From MA-ANB-1 sp965216445 (GTDB lineage: Bacteria > Actinomycetota > Acidimicrobiia > Spongiisociales > ZC4RG35), in NCBI GenBank assembly GCA_965216445.1, contig OZ244166.1:2046001-2110000 (forward strand): a stretch of 64,000 bases of DNA. The letters run 5' to 3'. Under the pieces are notes generated by a model. The model was not told the origin of the DNA and ran no database searches. It was given only the letters and a program-made list of their open reading frames with translations. Within the stretch, counting starts at the first letter, position 1; each line of letters starts with the position of its first letter. Below are positions 8,061 to 17,449 of the stretch, piece by piece. The position numbers and the translations under genes are program-made.

Positions 8061-9614
8061 TCAGGAGCCGGGGATCCTGATCAGAAGAAGTTGCCCGTCT
8101 TCACGTTTGAGCAGGACGTCACCAACCTGTTCCTCCATTTGATTCGAACCGTGCGCCTGCACGTCCACAACCCACCAGCCGGGCCCGAAGAAGGCTGACG
8201 CGTCGACGATACCGCTCGACTCACCGTCTGGATCGGTGACATGAGCTACAACACGCCAATCTCCCGGACGGAACCGGTGCTGCCAGATACGGGCATTGTC
8301 AGTGTCTTCTTGAACCATAAGGCTCTTCCGACTGGTGTCAATGTTGTCCGGGCTTACGAATGGCACGTAGTCGCCGGCATCGGGATCGTCTCCCTGGGCG
8401 AGGATCGAGAAGCCAACCACTGACATCGGGTCGTTCGGATCAAACTCCATCCGGAACACGGCGCCGTTGTCGGCAAACCCGACGGTTCCGCTTGGTCCTC
8501 TCACCAGACGTCCGGTGGTGTCGTCAGGGATGACCCGTGACCTTCCGGTGTCAGCGACATATACAACTGTCGAGTTGTGTTTGTCGCTGGCGATGTCTTC
8601 GAGTCGAATGAACTGGAAGACGTTGTTCTCATTGGACCAGTCTTCCAACGCCTGCTGGGGAGCAACGTCGGTGTGTCCGAGTGCAATCTCCCGTGGAACC
8701 TCGATGAAGCGTCCCTGCCAGATGTCGCCAGGATCGATATCGAGATAGTCGTTGGCGCCGTTGAAAGCGTCGTAGGGGTCTACTGGACCGTCGTTGGTTG
8801 CCGTGACCTGGAACGCGTAAAGGGCGCCCTCGTCTGCCAGGATGGCATCACCGGAAGCCGCGGAGTACAAGTAGAGCTGTGCCGACGGTCCATCGAACGT
8901 GTCGTCTGTCGTCAGCATCGTGACACCCGACCAGTTTCCATTGAGCGAAATGGTGTTCTCATGGTTGAGTCGCCCCATCCCTGGAATCGGCACAGTTTCG
9001 CCGGTCACAGTGTCATGAGCGACAACGTATCCGGCCTGACGATCAGGAGCGATCGCCGGGTCCGAGCCATAGGCCGCACCGTCGACTACTGGCACTACGT
9101 CGTTGGCTTCCTCACCGGTGAAGAAGGTGTGGTTGGAGAACCCGTCTCCAGGACCGGCCATGAACGCCGAGCAGAACCGGATATACCCTTCATCGGGCGA
9201 GACCGCGACCGACGCGTCCATAACCGCTCCAAAGTTATGGCGCCGTGTCGATAGCGTCAGCTTCGAAACCGAAGCGTCCTGGAAGTCTGCCGAGCCAAAG
9301 AAGGGGACGTGGGTTTGCTCATGCGCAACGTAGACGTCAACCGTGCTGCTACTGCTTCCGGGTGCCAATCCGATCCCATCGGGAAGTCCTTCAAAGACGA
9401 AGTCCCCCAGTTCATCACCGCTGTTGATAATCGGGACGACCCGTCCCCCGGAGCCGACATTGGCGTCGAGTTCGATCAAAGGGTCGCTATCGGTCAAATA
9501 GCCCTGATGCGCCGCCTCGGCGGTTGCCGGGAATAACGTCAGAACCAGCATCGTCATCGCGGTCGCGATGATGAGGCTCCTGCTTATGGGCGTCGTGTTG
9601 GCCCTCGCGTACAT
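8061..9614 (-). CDS. Secreted PhoX / DUF839 family protein
   Basis: A 517-residue exported protein. The N-terminus has basic residues, a hydrophobic core (LIIATAMTMLVLTLF) and an AEA-type cleavage site near residue 34. The body has the six-bladed propeller-like repeats of DUF839/PhoX phosphatases. NHENTISL is an expected metal-ligand segment, and RLEDIASD...VYVADTG is the typical late motif with Asp/Glu residues that bind calcium and iron in PhoX. AGGAGG precedes the ATG. Known PhoX enzymes are calcium-dependent alkaline phosphatases, but many DUF839 proteins are uncharacterised, so phosphatase activity is probable, not certain. It lies between the GTPase pair and argF and appears to be a single-gene unit. 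Confidence 0.75.
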   Translation of the reverse strand: MYARANTTPISRSLIIATAMTMLVLTLFPATAEAAHQGYLTDSDPLIELDANVGSGGRVVPIINSGDELGDFVFEGLPDGIGLAPGSSSSTVDVYVAHEQTHVPFFGSADFQDASVSKLTLSTRRHNFGAVMDASVAVSPDEGYIRFCSAFMAGPGDGFSNHTFFTGEEANDVVPVVDGAAYGSDPAIAPDRQAGYVVAHDTVTGETVPIPGMGRLNHENTISLNGNWSGVTMLTTDDTFDGPSAQLYLYSAASGDAILADEGALYAFQVTATNDGPVDPYDAFNGANDYLDIDPGDIWQGRFIEVPREIALGHTDVAPQQALEDWSNENNVFQFIRLEDIASDKHNSTVVYVADTGRSRVIPDDTTGRLVRGPSGTVGFADNGAVFRMEFDPNDPMSVVGFSILAQGDDPDAGDYVPFVSPDNIDTSRKSLMVQEDTDNARIWQHRFRPGDWRVVAHVTDPDGESSGIVDASAFFGPGWWVVDVQAHGSNQMEEQVGDVLLKREDGQLLLIRIPGS

Positions 9615-9690
9615 ATGGCCTCCTGTACTCTGCCTCCGAGCCTACGCGAACACCACACTGTGCGGTCGGCTGAATCACTTGTGAGCTTAT

Positions 9691-10581
9691 CTAAACCTTC
9701 GACGCTGTCAGCCAAGAAATCAGTCCCCTGGCGGTGTGCATCCGGTTTTGGGCCTGTTGCCAGATGCGGCTCCGGCTCCCTTCCAAAACGGACTCGGAAA
9801 CCTCTTCGCCCCTCTTCGCAGGAAGACAGTGAAGAAAGATGGCATCCGAGGCCGCCGCCGCCATCACACCATCGTCGACCGTGAAGCCTGAGAAGTCCCG
9901 GAGGCGGGCTTTGGTCTCCGCCTCCTCTCCCATCGAAACCCACCTATCCGTATAGACCACATCAGCACCTTTCACGGCAATCTGTGGGCTGGTTGTGAGT
10001 TCGACGCTCCCACCAGCTTTCTCTATCTGCTTCAGCGTTGAGGCAGTCGGCTGATAGCCATCGGGGACAGCAAGACGCAGGTTCATGGAGAGCATGGCCG
10101 CGGCAATCGACAACGACTTCCATACATTTCCGGGGTATCCGACGTATCCAATGGTTCTTCCTCGGACGTCACCGAACTCTTGTTTGATGGTGAGGAGGTC
10201 AGCCAGAGATTGCAGAGGGTGAGACCGAGCTGACAGCATGTTGACGACCGGCACCACATTCATATCAGCCATTCGCTGCAGAATCAGGTGGTTGTGGACC
10301 CGCGCACAGACGACTGAGTAGTACTGAGCCAGGGTCATCGTGATGTCTTCCACGCTTTCACGTGCGTCAAATCCAAGCTCCGTGGCAGCGATGTAGGTGG
10401 GGTGCAGGCCCAATTGGACACAAGCCATCTCAGTTGCGTTACGGGTTCGAGCCGATGGCATCTCGAATATCAGGGCAACCCCTCCACCACGACGGTGTGA
10501 TCCGGGTTCGGTAGCCGACAACGCCAGGACATCGTCGAGTTCGGGGCCGTTCAGGTCGTCGATTTCAAGCAAATGCCTCAT
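9691..10581 (-). CDS. argF: Ornithine carbamoyltransferase
   Basis: A 296-residue enzyme that joins carbamoyl phosphate and ornithine to citrulline. The carbamoyl-phosphate loop reads SARTRNATE where the best-known enzymes have STRTR; the Arg and Thr contacts are kept. The ornithine-site HCLPAKRGEEV motif is complete near residue 255. It is the last gene of the minus-strand carA-carB-argC-argB-argD-argF operon and overlaps argD by 4 bp. All upstream genes supply its substrates: carAB make carbamoyl phosphate, and the acetylated pathway with ArgJ makes ornithine. The length is slightly below the usual 300-330 residues, with no sign of damage. Confidence 0.93.
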   Translation of the reverse strand: MRHLLEIDDLNGPELDDVLALSATEPGSHRRGGGVALIFEMPSARTRNATEMACVQLGLHPTYIAATELGFDARESVEDITMTLAQYYSVVCARVHNHLILQRMADMNVVPVVNMLSARSHPLQSLADLLTIKQEFGDVRGRTIGYVGYPGNVWKSLSIAAAMLSMNLRLAVPDGYQPTASTLKQIEKAGGSVELTTSPQIAVKGADVVYTDRWVSMGEEAETKARLRDFSGFTVDDGVMAAAASDAIFLHCLPAKRGEEVSESVLEGSRSRIWQQAQNRMHTARGLISWLTASKV

Positions 10582-11732
10582 GGCAGGATTCCTTTCAGAA
10601 TGGCTACGGCTTCGTCGATTTCTTCATTGGTGACGACTAGTGGTGGTGTGAATCGAAGAGCAGATTCGGTCACAGCGTTGACAACCAACCCGGCGGTCAA
10701 AGCACGCCGAGTGACGAGTTTGGCGACGGGCGACGCCAGTTCGGCCGCGAGAAGAAGCCCGCGCCCCCGCACCTCCTTCACTTCACCCAGGCTCTCCAAA
10801 CTGGAGCGAAGGCGGTCTCCTGCCTCTCGTGCCCGAGTTGGAGCGTCCATTTCCCTCATCACCTCGATAACCCTGAGTCCAGCGGCGGTCGCCAGGGGTT
10901 GACCGCCAAAGGTGCTTCCGTGATCACCGGGGCCGAAAGCCTGCGCTACTTCACGGCGCGCCCATGTCGCTCCAATCGGTACACCGTTACCGAGGGCTTT
11001 GGCGATCGTGACCACATCTGGTGTGACCCCATATCCTTGGAAGGCAAACCAGTCGCCCGTCCGGGCCATACCACTTTGGATCTCGTCGACCATGAACAGA
11101 ACACCGGTCTCGCGACAAAGTCGCTCCACTCCACGCAGGTAATCTGGCTCCGCGGGCCAGATTCCACCCTCTCCCTGAACGGGCTCAAGCAAAACCGCCG
11201 CAACATCGTCGTTCATCGCACGGCCCATCGCAGCTAGGTCATTCCAGGGAACATGTCGAAACCCCTCCGGCAAGGGCTGGAATGGTGTGTGTTTCGCCGG
11301 TTGCCCGGTGGCGTGAAGGGTTGCGAGGGTTCGTCCATGAAACGATCCGGATGCCGTAAGCACGACGTAGCGGTGCGGTCCCGCCCACTTTCGAGCCAGC
11401 TTCAGCGCGGCTTCGTTTGCTTCCGCTCCGGAGTTGCTGAAGAACACCTGGCCGCCACCACCGACTAACTCGTCGATGGCGCTAGAGAGGTCTGGTCCTG
11501 GAAGAGTTCCGAAGAGATTCGAAACATGGATGAGACGGCCGGCCTGGTCTCGGATGGCCGCGGTGACCTCCGGATGAGCGTGACCCAAGCTCGCGACGGC
11601 AAGTCCCGAGAGAAAGTCCAGGTATCTACGACCTTTATCGTCGAACAGCTCGACTCCTCTGCCTTCGACGAATGTCACCTCGCTGGCGGGATAGGTATCC
11701 ATCAGGGACGTCGATGTGACGGGCACAGTCAT
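10578..11732 (-). CDS. argD: Acetylornithine aminotransferase
   Basis: A 384-residue class III PLP aminotransferase that converts N-acetylglutamate semialdehyde to N-acetylornithine. Visible landmarks are FSNSGAEANEAALKLAR (phosphate-binding region), MVDEIQSGMARTG (the Asp contacting the PLP ring nitrogen), IAKALGNGVPIGA with the Schiff-base Lys, and STFGGQPLA near the C-terminus. It overlaps argB and argF by 4 bp each, so translation of the whole operon is probably coupled. Some ArgD enzymes also serve as succinyldiaminopimelate aminotransferase in lysine synthesis; lysA lies nearby, but dual use here is only a possibility. Confidence 0.94.
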   Translation of the reverse strand: MTVPVTSTSLMDTYPASEVTFVEGRGVELFDDKGRRYLDFLSGLAVASLGHAHPEVTAAIRDQAGRLIHVSNLFGTLPGPDLSSAIDELVGGGGQVFFSNSGAEANEAALKLARKWAGPHRYVVLTASGSFHGRTLATLHATGQPAKHTPFQPLPEGFRHVPWNDLAAMGRAMNDDVAAVLLEPVQGEGGIWPAEPDYLRGVERLCRETGVLFMVDEIQSGMARTGDWFAFQGYGVTPDVVTIAKALGNGVPIGATWARREVAQAFGPGDHGSTFGGQPLATAAGLRVIEVMREMDAPTRAREAGDRLRSSLESLGEVKEVRGRGLLLAAELASPVAKLVTRRALTAGLVVNAVTESALRFTPPLVVTNEEIDEAVAILKGILP

Positions 11733-12622
11733 CTGGACCCTGCTTTCTTGATCATGGTTCCCATTCCGGAGTCAGTGAACAACTCAACAAGAATTCCGTG
11801 GGGTCTGGAGCTTCCGATTATGTGTACGGAGCTAACACCACGGCTGAGTGCCGCAAGGGATCCTTCGACTTTTGGAGTCATCCCGGCAGTCACCCAGCCA
11901 GCGGCCATGGCCTCTCGAAGGCCCACATCTGTTGTCTCCTGCACAAGTGTGGAGTCATCTGATGGATCGCGATATAGGCCCTCGACATCCGTCAGATAGA
12001 TCAACTTCAACGCACCCAGCTCTGAAGCAACAGCTGAAGCGACAGCGTCGGCGTTGATGTTGTAGGCCTGACCGGAACTATCAGCGCCAAGGGTCGCAAT
12101 AACAGGGATCAGGCCCTCGGCCACGAGGCGGTTGATCAGGTCCGGATCGACAGCCGCCACGTCGCCCACCAACCCAAGCTCGGGATTTCGTTGCGCGGCC
12201 ACGATCAGACCGGAGTCCTCACCGGAGATGCCAAGTGCCATCGCGCCGTGTTCGTTGATCCGGTTGACGATGTCCCGGTTTACGGTGCCGACGAGGACCA
12301 TTCGGGTGATCTCGAGAGAATCCGAGTCGGTGATTCGCTGACCGTCCCTGAACACGGCCTCCTTGCCCAACCTAGACATCATCGCCGTTATTTGTGGCCC
12401 TCCTCCGTGAACCACGATCGGATTGATGCCGACCATGCGCATCAACGCGATATCCGCGGCAAAACCATCAGCAGTGACTGGGTCGACCAGGGCCGATCCG
12501 CCGAGCTTCACAACAATCGACTCCCCCCGGAACCGCTGCATGTAGGGCAGTGCTTCGATCAACACCGACGCCACGTCCGCGGCTTCAACCTGAGCCTGGA
12601 CAGGGGCTGTAAACCCTGTCAT
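11729..12622 (-). CDS. argB: Acetylglutamate kinase
   Basis: A 297-residue amino-acid kinase that phosphorylates N-acetylglutamate, usually the arginine-inhibited step. Motifs are VVKLGGSAL at the start of the fold, VHGGGPQI (glycine-rich substrate loop), and the C-terminal GGMTPK-like ATP site, here AGMTPKVEGSLAAL. The ATG at 12622 forms an ATGA overlap with the stop of argC; the frame stays open farther upstream but that extension has no kinase-like sequence. The N-terminal helix (about residues 9-30) resembles the extension found in arginine-sensitive hexameric enzymes, so feedback inhibition is likely (inference). Confidence 0.94.
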   Translation of the reverse strand: MTGFTAPVQAQVEAADVASVLIEALPYMQRFRGESIVVKLGGSALVDPVTADGFAADIALMRMVGINPIVVHGGGPQITAMMSRLGKEAVFRDGQRITDSDSLEITRMVLVGTVNRDIVNRINEHGAMALGISGEDSGLIVAAQRNPELGLVGDVAAVDPDLINRLVAEGLIPVIATLGADSSGQAYNINADAVASAVASELGALKLIYLTDVEGLYRDPSDDSTLVQETTDVGLREAMAAGWVTAGMTPKVEGSLAALSRGVSSVHIIGSSRPHGILVELFTDSGMGTMIKKAGSR

Positions 12623-13656
12623 GGGAACAAACCCGCCTTCGCCAATCCGGTGTCTTCGGCGAACCCGGCGGCAACGTTGAGGCACTGGATGGCTTGACCG
12701 GCAGCTCCTTTTACAAGGTTGTCGATCGCTCCGATCGCCACGATCCACCCCGTGCGATCGTCTCTGCGCACCGTCAGATGAATCGAGTTTGACCCGAGAG
12801 TCGCTTTGGTGGCGGGTACCTGCTCGGAAACCATCACGAATTGGTCCGCTGCGTAGAACGACGACATTTGATCGAGCAGCTGTTCCGTTGAGTCGTTTCC
12901 GGTCGGTCGGAGGTAACACGTGGCGAGAATTCCGCGATTCATGGGTGCTAGGTGAGGTGTGAACAACAGCTGCACGGGACCGCCAGCCTCGGCGGAAAGG
13001 GCGGTTTCGATCTCTGGCGTATGCCGATGGCTGAGCAGTCCGTAGGCGGTCATGCTTTCGTTGACCGTCGAAAACGACGTGCTCGGCTTCAGACCCATAC
13101 CCGCACCCGACACCCCGCTGGCAGCGTGGACAACAATTCCGTTTGGCTCCGCCAGCCCCGTCGCTATGAGTGGAGCCATCGTCAGGACTGAAGTTGTGAC
13201 GTAGCAACCGGGAACAGCAATAGCACTTGATCCTGCGATCTCCTCCCTGAACAACTCGACAAGTCCATAGGTGAAGTCGTTCGTGAGATCAGGTGCCGCG
13301 TGCTTCTCCCCATACCAAGACTCGTAGACCGTATGGTCCTTGAACCTGAAATCAGCACCGAGATCCACGATCATATCCGCGTCTAGCTTCGGAACTATCT
13401 GCTGCGAAACCCCGTGTGGTAAAGACAAGAACACAACATCGAGACCCTCCGGTATGTCGGTCCAAGCCTCAAACCGAAAATCGGGATAAGCCGCTCCGAG
13501 ACCTGCGTGAACCGCCCCGATGTGTGAACCGATTTGAGTGTCGCCGGAGGCAAACACCACGTCGACGTACGGATGGGCAGCAGCCAGGCGAAGCAGTTCA
13601 GCACCTGCGAATCCCGAAGCGCCCAGCACACCCGCTTTCATGAGAGCACGCTTCAT
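12619..13656 (-). CDS. argC: N-acetyl-gamma-glutamyl-phosphate reductase
   Basis: A 345-residue NADPH-dependent reductase that makes N-acetylglutamate semialdehyde. The N-terminal nucleotide loop is GASGFAGAELLRL, and the catalytic Cys is in VPGCYVTTS. HRHTPEIE supplies the expected substrate-binding His. The ATG at 13656 overlaps carB by 4 bp; an internal Met six residues in (MKAGVLG) is a possible alternative start. It overlaps argB by 4 bp. In many bacteria argC begins the arginine cluster; here it lies behind carAB in one operon, which ties carbamoyl phosphate production directly to arginine demand. Confidence 0.94.
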   Translation of the reverse strand: MKRALMKAGVLGASGFAGAELLRLAAAHPYVDVVFASGDTQIGSHIGAVHAGLGAAYPDFRFEAWTDIPEGLDVVFLSLPHGVSQQIVPKLDADMIVDLGADFRFKDHTVYESWYGEKHAAPDLTNDFTYGLVELFREEIAGSSAIAVPGCYVTTSVLTMAPLIATGLAEPNGIVVHAASGVSGAGMGLKPSTSFSTVNESMTAYGLLSHRHTPEIETALSAEAGGPVQLLFTPHLAPMNRGILATCYLRPTGNDSTEQLLDQMSSFYAADQFVMVSEQVPATKATLGSNSIHLTVRRDDRTGWIVAIGAIDNLVKGAAGQAIQCLNVAAGFAEDTGLAKAGLFP

Positions 13657-16325
13657 GCCATTCCCGGTTTTGAAGCAGCAAGGGCGAGCTCTTGAAGGCT
13701 TGGCCCAATGCCCGGCGATGTCTTCGAAACCCCCGCAGCGCGAAGTGCTTTTGCGTACGCTATCTGCGGAGTCGCACCGCCAGCCATAACCTCACCGGTC
13801 GAACGCATCTCAGGGCCCCGAACTCCAGCCGCGGCGAAACGGTCGGTAGGAAAAATCGCCTCCTTGCACCAGGCCTGCGTCGACTTAGCTACCTCGGGAT
13901 GACCCAGGGAAGACAGCGAGTCGCCGACCATCAGCCGGCATGCCCACTCAACAAGGGGCAAACCCGTCGCCTTGGCAAGGAATGGCACGGTTCGGGACGC
14001 CCTCGGGTTGGCCTCCAGCACATACAATCGGTCGCCCTTGATGGCTACCTGCAGATTCAGAAAACCCCTTACCTCGAGAACCTGGGCCAGAGCGCTTGCC
14101 GCATTACGCACTAAGACGTCGACTTCAGTCGTTACCGAGGGTCCCGGGATAACACAGGCAGAGTCACCCGAGTGCACTCCGGCCGGCTCGATGTGCTCAA
14201 GAATCCCGGCCACCCAGGCGTCCGACCCGTCCGAGAGGATCTCAACATCCAACTCGACGGCATTGGAGATGAACTCATCAACCAGGACAGGACCGTTCAC
14301 CACGATCTGGTCAGGAGACTCAAACACATTCATTCCCGCGCCACCGAGCACATAGTCGGGGCGGATCATCACGGGATACCCGATCTCCGATGCCGCATCT
14401 CGTGCCTCTTCGGTTGTGTTTGCCGTCGCCCAGCGTGGGGCGAGCAGGCCGGCCTGTTCCAGAATCACTCCGAATCTGCCCCTGTCTTCACAAGCCGCGA
14501 TTGCACCGGCCGGGTTTCCCAACAGTGGGATCCCCTCCTCCGCAAGCGAGTGGACCAGCCCTAGCGGGGTCTGGCCTCCCAAGCTGACTACAACCCCGAC
14601 GGGATGCTCGATTGCGCAAACATCCAGCGCGCTCTCGACCGTCAATGGCTCGAGGTATAGCCTGTCACTGGTGTCGTAATCGGTGGAGACGGTCCCGGGG
14701 TTCGAATTCAACATCACAACCTCGTAGCCAAGGTCCGAGAACGCCCGGGCGGCATGAACACATGTGTAATCGAACTCGATCCCCTGCCCAATCCGGTTTG
14801 GGCCGGAGCCGATGATGACAATTCGGGGTCTGGAGGAATGGCCCCTTTCCCGGTCGCCATCCTCGTGCGATAGGTAGTAGTACGGAGTCTCAGCTTCGAA
14901 CTCGGCTGCACACGAATCCACTGCCAGGGCTCCGGGAAGCCCTCGCTTGGATCTGATATCAGCTTCGCTCAGACCCATCACCCCGGCAACACGCCGATCC
15001 GGCAGGCCGAATCTCTTCGCAGCGGCGATGTCACCGCTGGCAGCGAGTTGTTCCTCCGCCTCTCCGATCGATGCGATCTCGCGAGCGAAGTAGCTACTAG
15101 TACCTGGGAATCGCGGAACTCCGCCACCAGCCTCCACACCTTCTACGGCTTTGAGGAATGCCTCAGGGAAAGTCCGACCTAGCCCAAGAACTTCCCCCAC
15201 GGCCTGCATCTGAGTGCCCAGCGTTGGATTCGGGACTTCGAACTTCTCGAAGTCGAACCTGGGACCTTTGACTGCGATGTAATCCAACGCAGGTTCAAAG
15301 GCTGCGGTGGTTTTGCCGGTTATGTCATTCGGAAGCTCGGCCAGGGTATAACCGACTGCCAGCAGAGCGGCGATCTTCGCTATCGGATAGCCGGTTGCCT
15401 TGGACGCCAAAGCCGACGATCGCGACGCCCTCGGATTCATCTCGATGATGCGAAGCTGTCGACTCTCCGACTCGTATGCGAACTGGACGTTGGCCCCACC
15501 GTTGGAGAATCCGACGGCTTTCAGGCAGGAAAACGCGACGTCACGCATGTGCTGGTATTCCTCATCGGATAAGGTTTGCTGCGGTGCCACCGTCCATGAA
15601 TCACCGGTATGGACGCCTACTGGCTCGATGTTCTCGATCGAGCAGACAACAATGCAGTTGCCTACCGAGTCTGCCATGACCTCGAGTTCGAACTCTGTCC
15701 AGCCTTCGACAGACTCCTCGACCAAGACCTCACCTATCGGGCTCGCCTCAAGACCTCGGCTGACCAGATACCGCAGCTCATCCTCGGAGCGGGCCAGGCC
15801 CCCGCCTGTCCCTCCCAATGTGAATGCGGGTCGGATCACTGCAGGGCTCAAACCTTGCGGAAGTTCGTCAACTGATCTGACGACCACGCTCTCTAGGAGG
15901 TCGAGGCCGTGATCGGCCATCAATGAGCGAAAAACCTGGCGGTCTTCGGCGTTGCGGATGGCAGCAAGATCGGCACCAATAAGCTCGACCCCAAAACAGT
16001 CGAGGATCCCTTCGTTGGAGAGTTCGAAGGCGAGGTTGAGCGCAGTTTGTCCTCCCAACGTGGCAAGCAGAGCGTCGGGGCGCTCTATCTCAATCACTTC
16101 CGCGACGGACTGAATGTCCAGCGGTTCGAGGTACGTTGCGTCAGCCCAGCCAGGGTCGGTCATGATCGTGGCCGGATTCGAATTCACTAGAACCACCCGG
16201 TAGCCCGCGTCTCGGAGGACCCGGCAAGCCTGAGATCCCGAATAGTCGAATTCGCTGGCCTGACCAATCCGGATCGGACCTGAGCCGATGATCAGGATGC
16301 TTCGGATATCCGTGCGTTTTGGCAC
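13653..16325 (-). CDS. carB: Carbamoyl-phosphate synthase large subunit lacking the MGS allosteric domain
   Basis: This protein has 890 residues, against about 1,060-1,100 in most bacteria. The first ATP-grasp half (about 1-395) begins with IIGSGPIRIGQASEFDYSG. A shortened oligomerisation region follows (about 395-505). The second ATP-grasp half (about 505-870) begins with IIGSGPNRIGQGIEFDY. Both EANPRAS/EMNPRAS ATP-site motifs are present. It ends soon after MRSTGEVM. The methylglyoxal-synthase-like C-terminal domain, which binds UMP, IMP and ornithine in the E. coli enzyme, is missing. The stop overlaps argC by 4 bp, so no remnant of that domain can follow. The start overlaps carA by 34 bp. 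It makes carbamoyl phosphate from bicarbonate, ammonia from CarA and two ATP. Confidence 0.93.
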   Translation of the reverse strand: MPKRTDIRSILIIGSGPIRIGQASEFDYSGSQACRVLRDAGYRVVLVNSNPATIMTDPGWADATYLEPLDIQSVAEVIEIERPDALLATLGGQTALNLAFELSNEGILDCFGVELIGADLAAIRNAEDRQVFRSLMADHGLDLLESVVVRSVDELPQGLSPAVIRPAFTLGGTGGGLARSEDELRYLVSRGLEASPIGEVLVEESVEGWTEFELEVMADSVGNCIVVCSIENIEPVGVHTGDSWTVAPQQTLSDEEYQHMRDVAFSCLKAVGFSNGGANVQFAYESESRQLRIIEMNPRASRSSALASKATGYPIAKIAALLAVGYTLAELPNDITGKTTAAFEPALDYIAVKGPRFDFEKFEVPNPTLGTQMQAVGEVLGLGRTFPEAFLKAVEGVEAGGGVPRFPGTSSYFAREIASIGEAEEQLAASGDIAAAKRFGLPDRRVAGVMGLSEADIRSKRGLPGALAVDSCAAEFEAETPYYYLSHEDGDRERGHSSRPRIVIIGSGPNRIGQGIEFDYTCVHAARAFSDLGYEVVMLNSNPGTVSTDYDTSDRLYLEPLTVESALDVCAIEHPVGVVVSLGGQTPLGLVHSLAEEGIPLLGNPAGAIAACEDRGRFGVILEQAGLLAPRWATANTTEEARDAASEIGYPVMIRPDYVLGGAGMNVFESPDQIVVNGPVLVDEFISNAVELDVEILSDGSDAWVAGILEHIEPAGVHSGDSACVIPGPSVTTEVDVLVRNAASALAQVLEVRGFLNLQVAIKGDRLYVLEANPRASRTVPFLAKATGLPLVEWACRLMVGDSLSSLGHPEVAKSTQAWCKEAIFPTDRFAAAGVRGPEMRSTGEVMAGGATPQIAYAKALRAAGVSKTSPGIGPSLQELALAASKPGMA

Positions 16326-17377
16326 GAGTCCCTCAACTCTTCAAAGAAGCCGAACGCATCCGACGTTCCAGGCGCGGCCTCGGGATGGAATTGCACACTT
16401 CTGAACCCATCCCCGTCCAGGCCTTCCACGGTGTTGTCGTTGAGCGACATGTGACTGACCAAAGACATGTCCGTAGGCTCGACCGTGAACCCATGATTCT
16501 GCGACGTCACCAGAACTCGCCCAGTGGAGAGGTCCTGAACCGGGTGGTTGGCGCCACGATGACCAAACGGAAGTTTGGCGGTCTTCATCCCGAGCGCCAG
16601 AGCAATCAACTGGTGACCAAGGCAAATCCCAAACAACTCGACTTTGCCCAACAATGCCGCGACCGTCTCGATCTGCCCGGTCAGCTGGGCCGGGTCACCC
16701 GGACCGTTCCCGATCAAGACCGCACTTGGGCCAAGGTCGAGGATTTCGTCGGCCCCAAATTGAGCCGGCACAACCACCGCCTCGAGGCCGGCACGAACTA
16801 CGGAATCGACTACTGATCTCTTGCAGCCCAAGTCAACGACAACCACACGCGGGCCTGCACCGGCTCGATAGGGTTCAACTGTGCTTACCGCCAGAGCCAG
16901 GGGGGGCATCGCCAGGGCGGGTTCAGCGAGTGCGCGTATGTGGTCAATATGAGGTTCGGCCTGCGCCATCTCCAAAAGCACGCTTATGGCGGCGGTCCCC
17001 ACAGCGCAACGCATCGCGCCAAAACTCCTAATGTGACGGACGACCGCCCTCGTATCTACATCGGTGACTGCAACAACACCATTTTCTTCCAGCCAGTCAG
17101 CCCATTCCGGTCGCGCCTGACGCATGACCACGGCTCGGGTGTGAGCGCTTCCGGATTGGGATCTTGCCGGAGCAATCCCGTAGTTTCCGACCAATGGGTA
17201 GCTAAACACGAGCGCCTGTCCTGAGTAGCTCGGGTCGGTGACCGCCTCCTGGTACCCGGTCATGGTCGTCGTGAAGCAAATCTCGGCCGAGACGTCGCCA
17301 GAGGCACCGACAGCCGAACCCGAGAAGACCGTCCCGTCTTCAAACACCAGATTCGCATATATGCTGATAAGCTGCAT
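16292..17377 (-). CDS. carA: Carbamoyl-phosphate synthase small (glutaminase) subunit
   Basis: A 361-residue subunit that releases ammonia from glutamine for CarB. The N-terminal CarA domain has LVFEDGTVFSG and TTTMTGYQE. The class I amidotransferase domain has the nucleophile in FGICLGHQLIALALG and the His-Glu pair in QFHPEA. The ATG at 17377 is the first possible start, but TTGATT and TAAGAT with 17-bp spacing lie immediately upstream and would place the transcript start inside the first codons, so the true start may be a few codons later. It is the first gene of the arginine operon and is divergent from argJ across 72 bp. Confidence 0.93.
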   Translation of the reverse strand: MQLISIYANLVFEDGTVFSGSAVGASGDVSAEICFTTTMTGYQEAVTDPSYSGQALVFSYPLVGNYGIAPARSQSGSAHTRAVVMRQARPEWADWLEENGVVAVTDVDTRAVVRHIRSFGAMRCAVGTAAISVLLEMAQAEPHIDHIRALAEPALAMPPLALAVSTVEPYRAGAGPRVVVVDLGCKRSVVDSVVRAGLEAVVVPAQFGADEILDLGPSAVLIGNGPGDPAQLTGQIETVAALLGKVELFGICLGHQLIALALGMKTAKLPFGHRGANHPVQDLSTGRVLVTSQNHGFTVEPTDMSLVSHMSLNDNTVEGLDGDGFRSVQFHPEAAPGTSDAFGFFEELRDSCQNARISEAS

Positions 17378-17384
17378 CTTATGC
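17355..17384. promoter_or_regulatory. Candidate ArgR operator: two palindromes at the carA/argJ divergent promoter
   Basis: Two AT-centred palindromes, GCATATATGC (17355-17364) and GCATCTTATGC (17374-17384), have centres about 20 bp apart, close to the spacing of paired ARG boxes. They overlap the carA start and a minus-strand promoter-like pair (TTGATT/TAAGAT). ArgR is encoded 1.2 kb away in the divergent unit. They do not match the E. coli ARG box exactly, so assignment is inference. Confidence 0.4.
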
Positions 17385-17449
17385 GACTTAAATTGTTAAA
17401 TCAAAGGGTTTCTCGTGCATAGTATCCCGTATACCCAAGATCGACCGGC

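Noticed and set aside
12623..13207. Upstream extension of the argB frame
   Set aside because: It lies inside argC and lacks kinase-like sequence; the ATGA overlap at 12622 is the natural start.
13653..16325. CarB shortened by a frameshift
   Set aside because: The stop overlaps argC by 4 bp in the operon's usual style and no MGS-domain sequence is present in another frame downstream, so natural domain loss is more likely.
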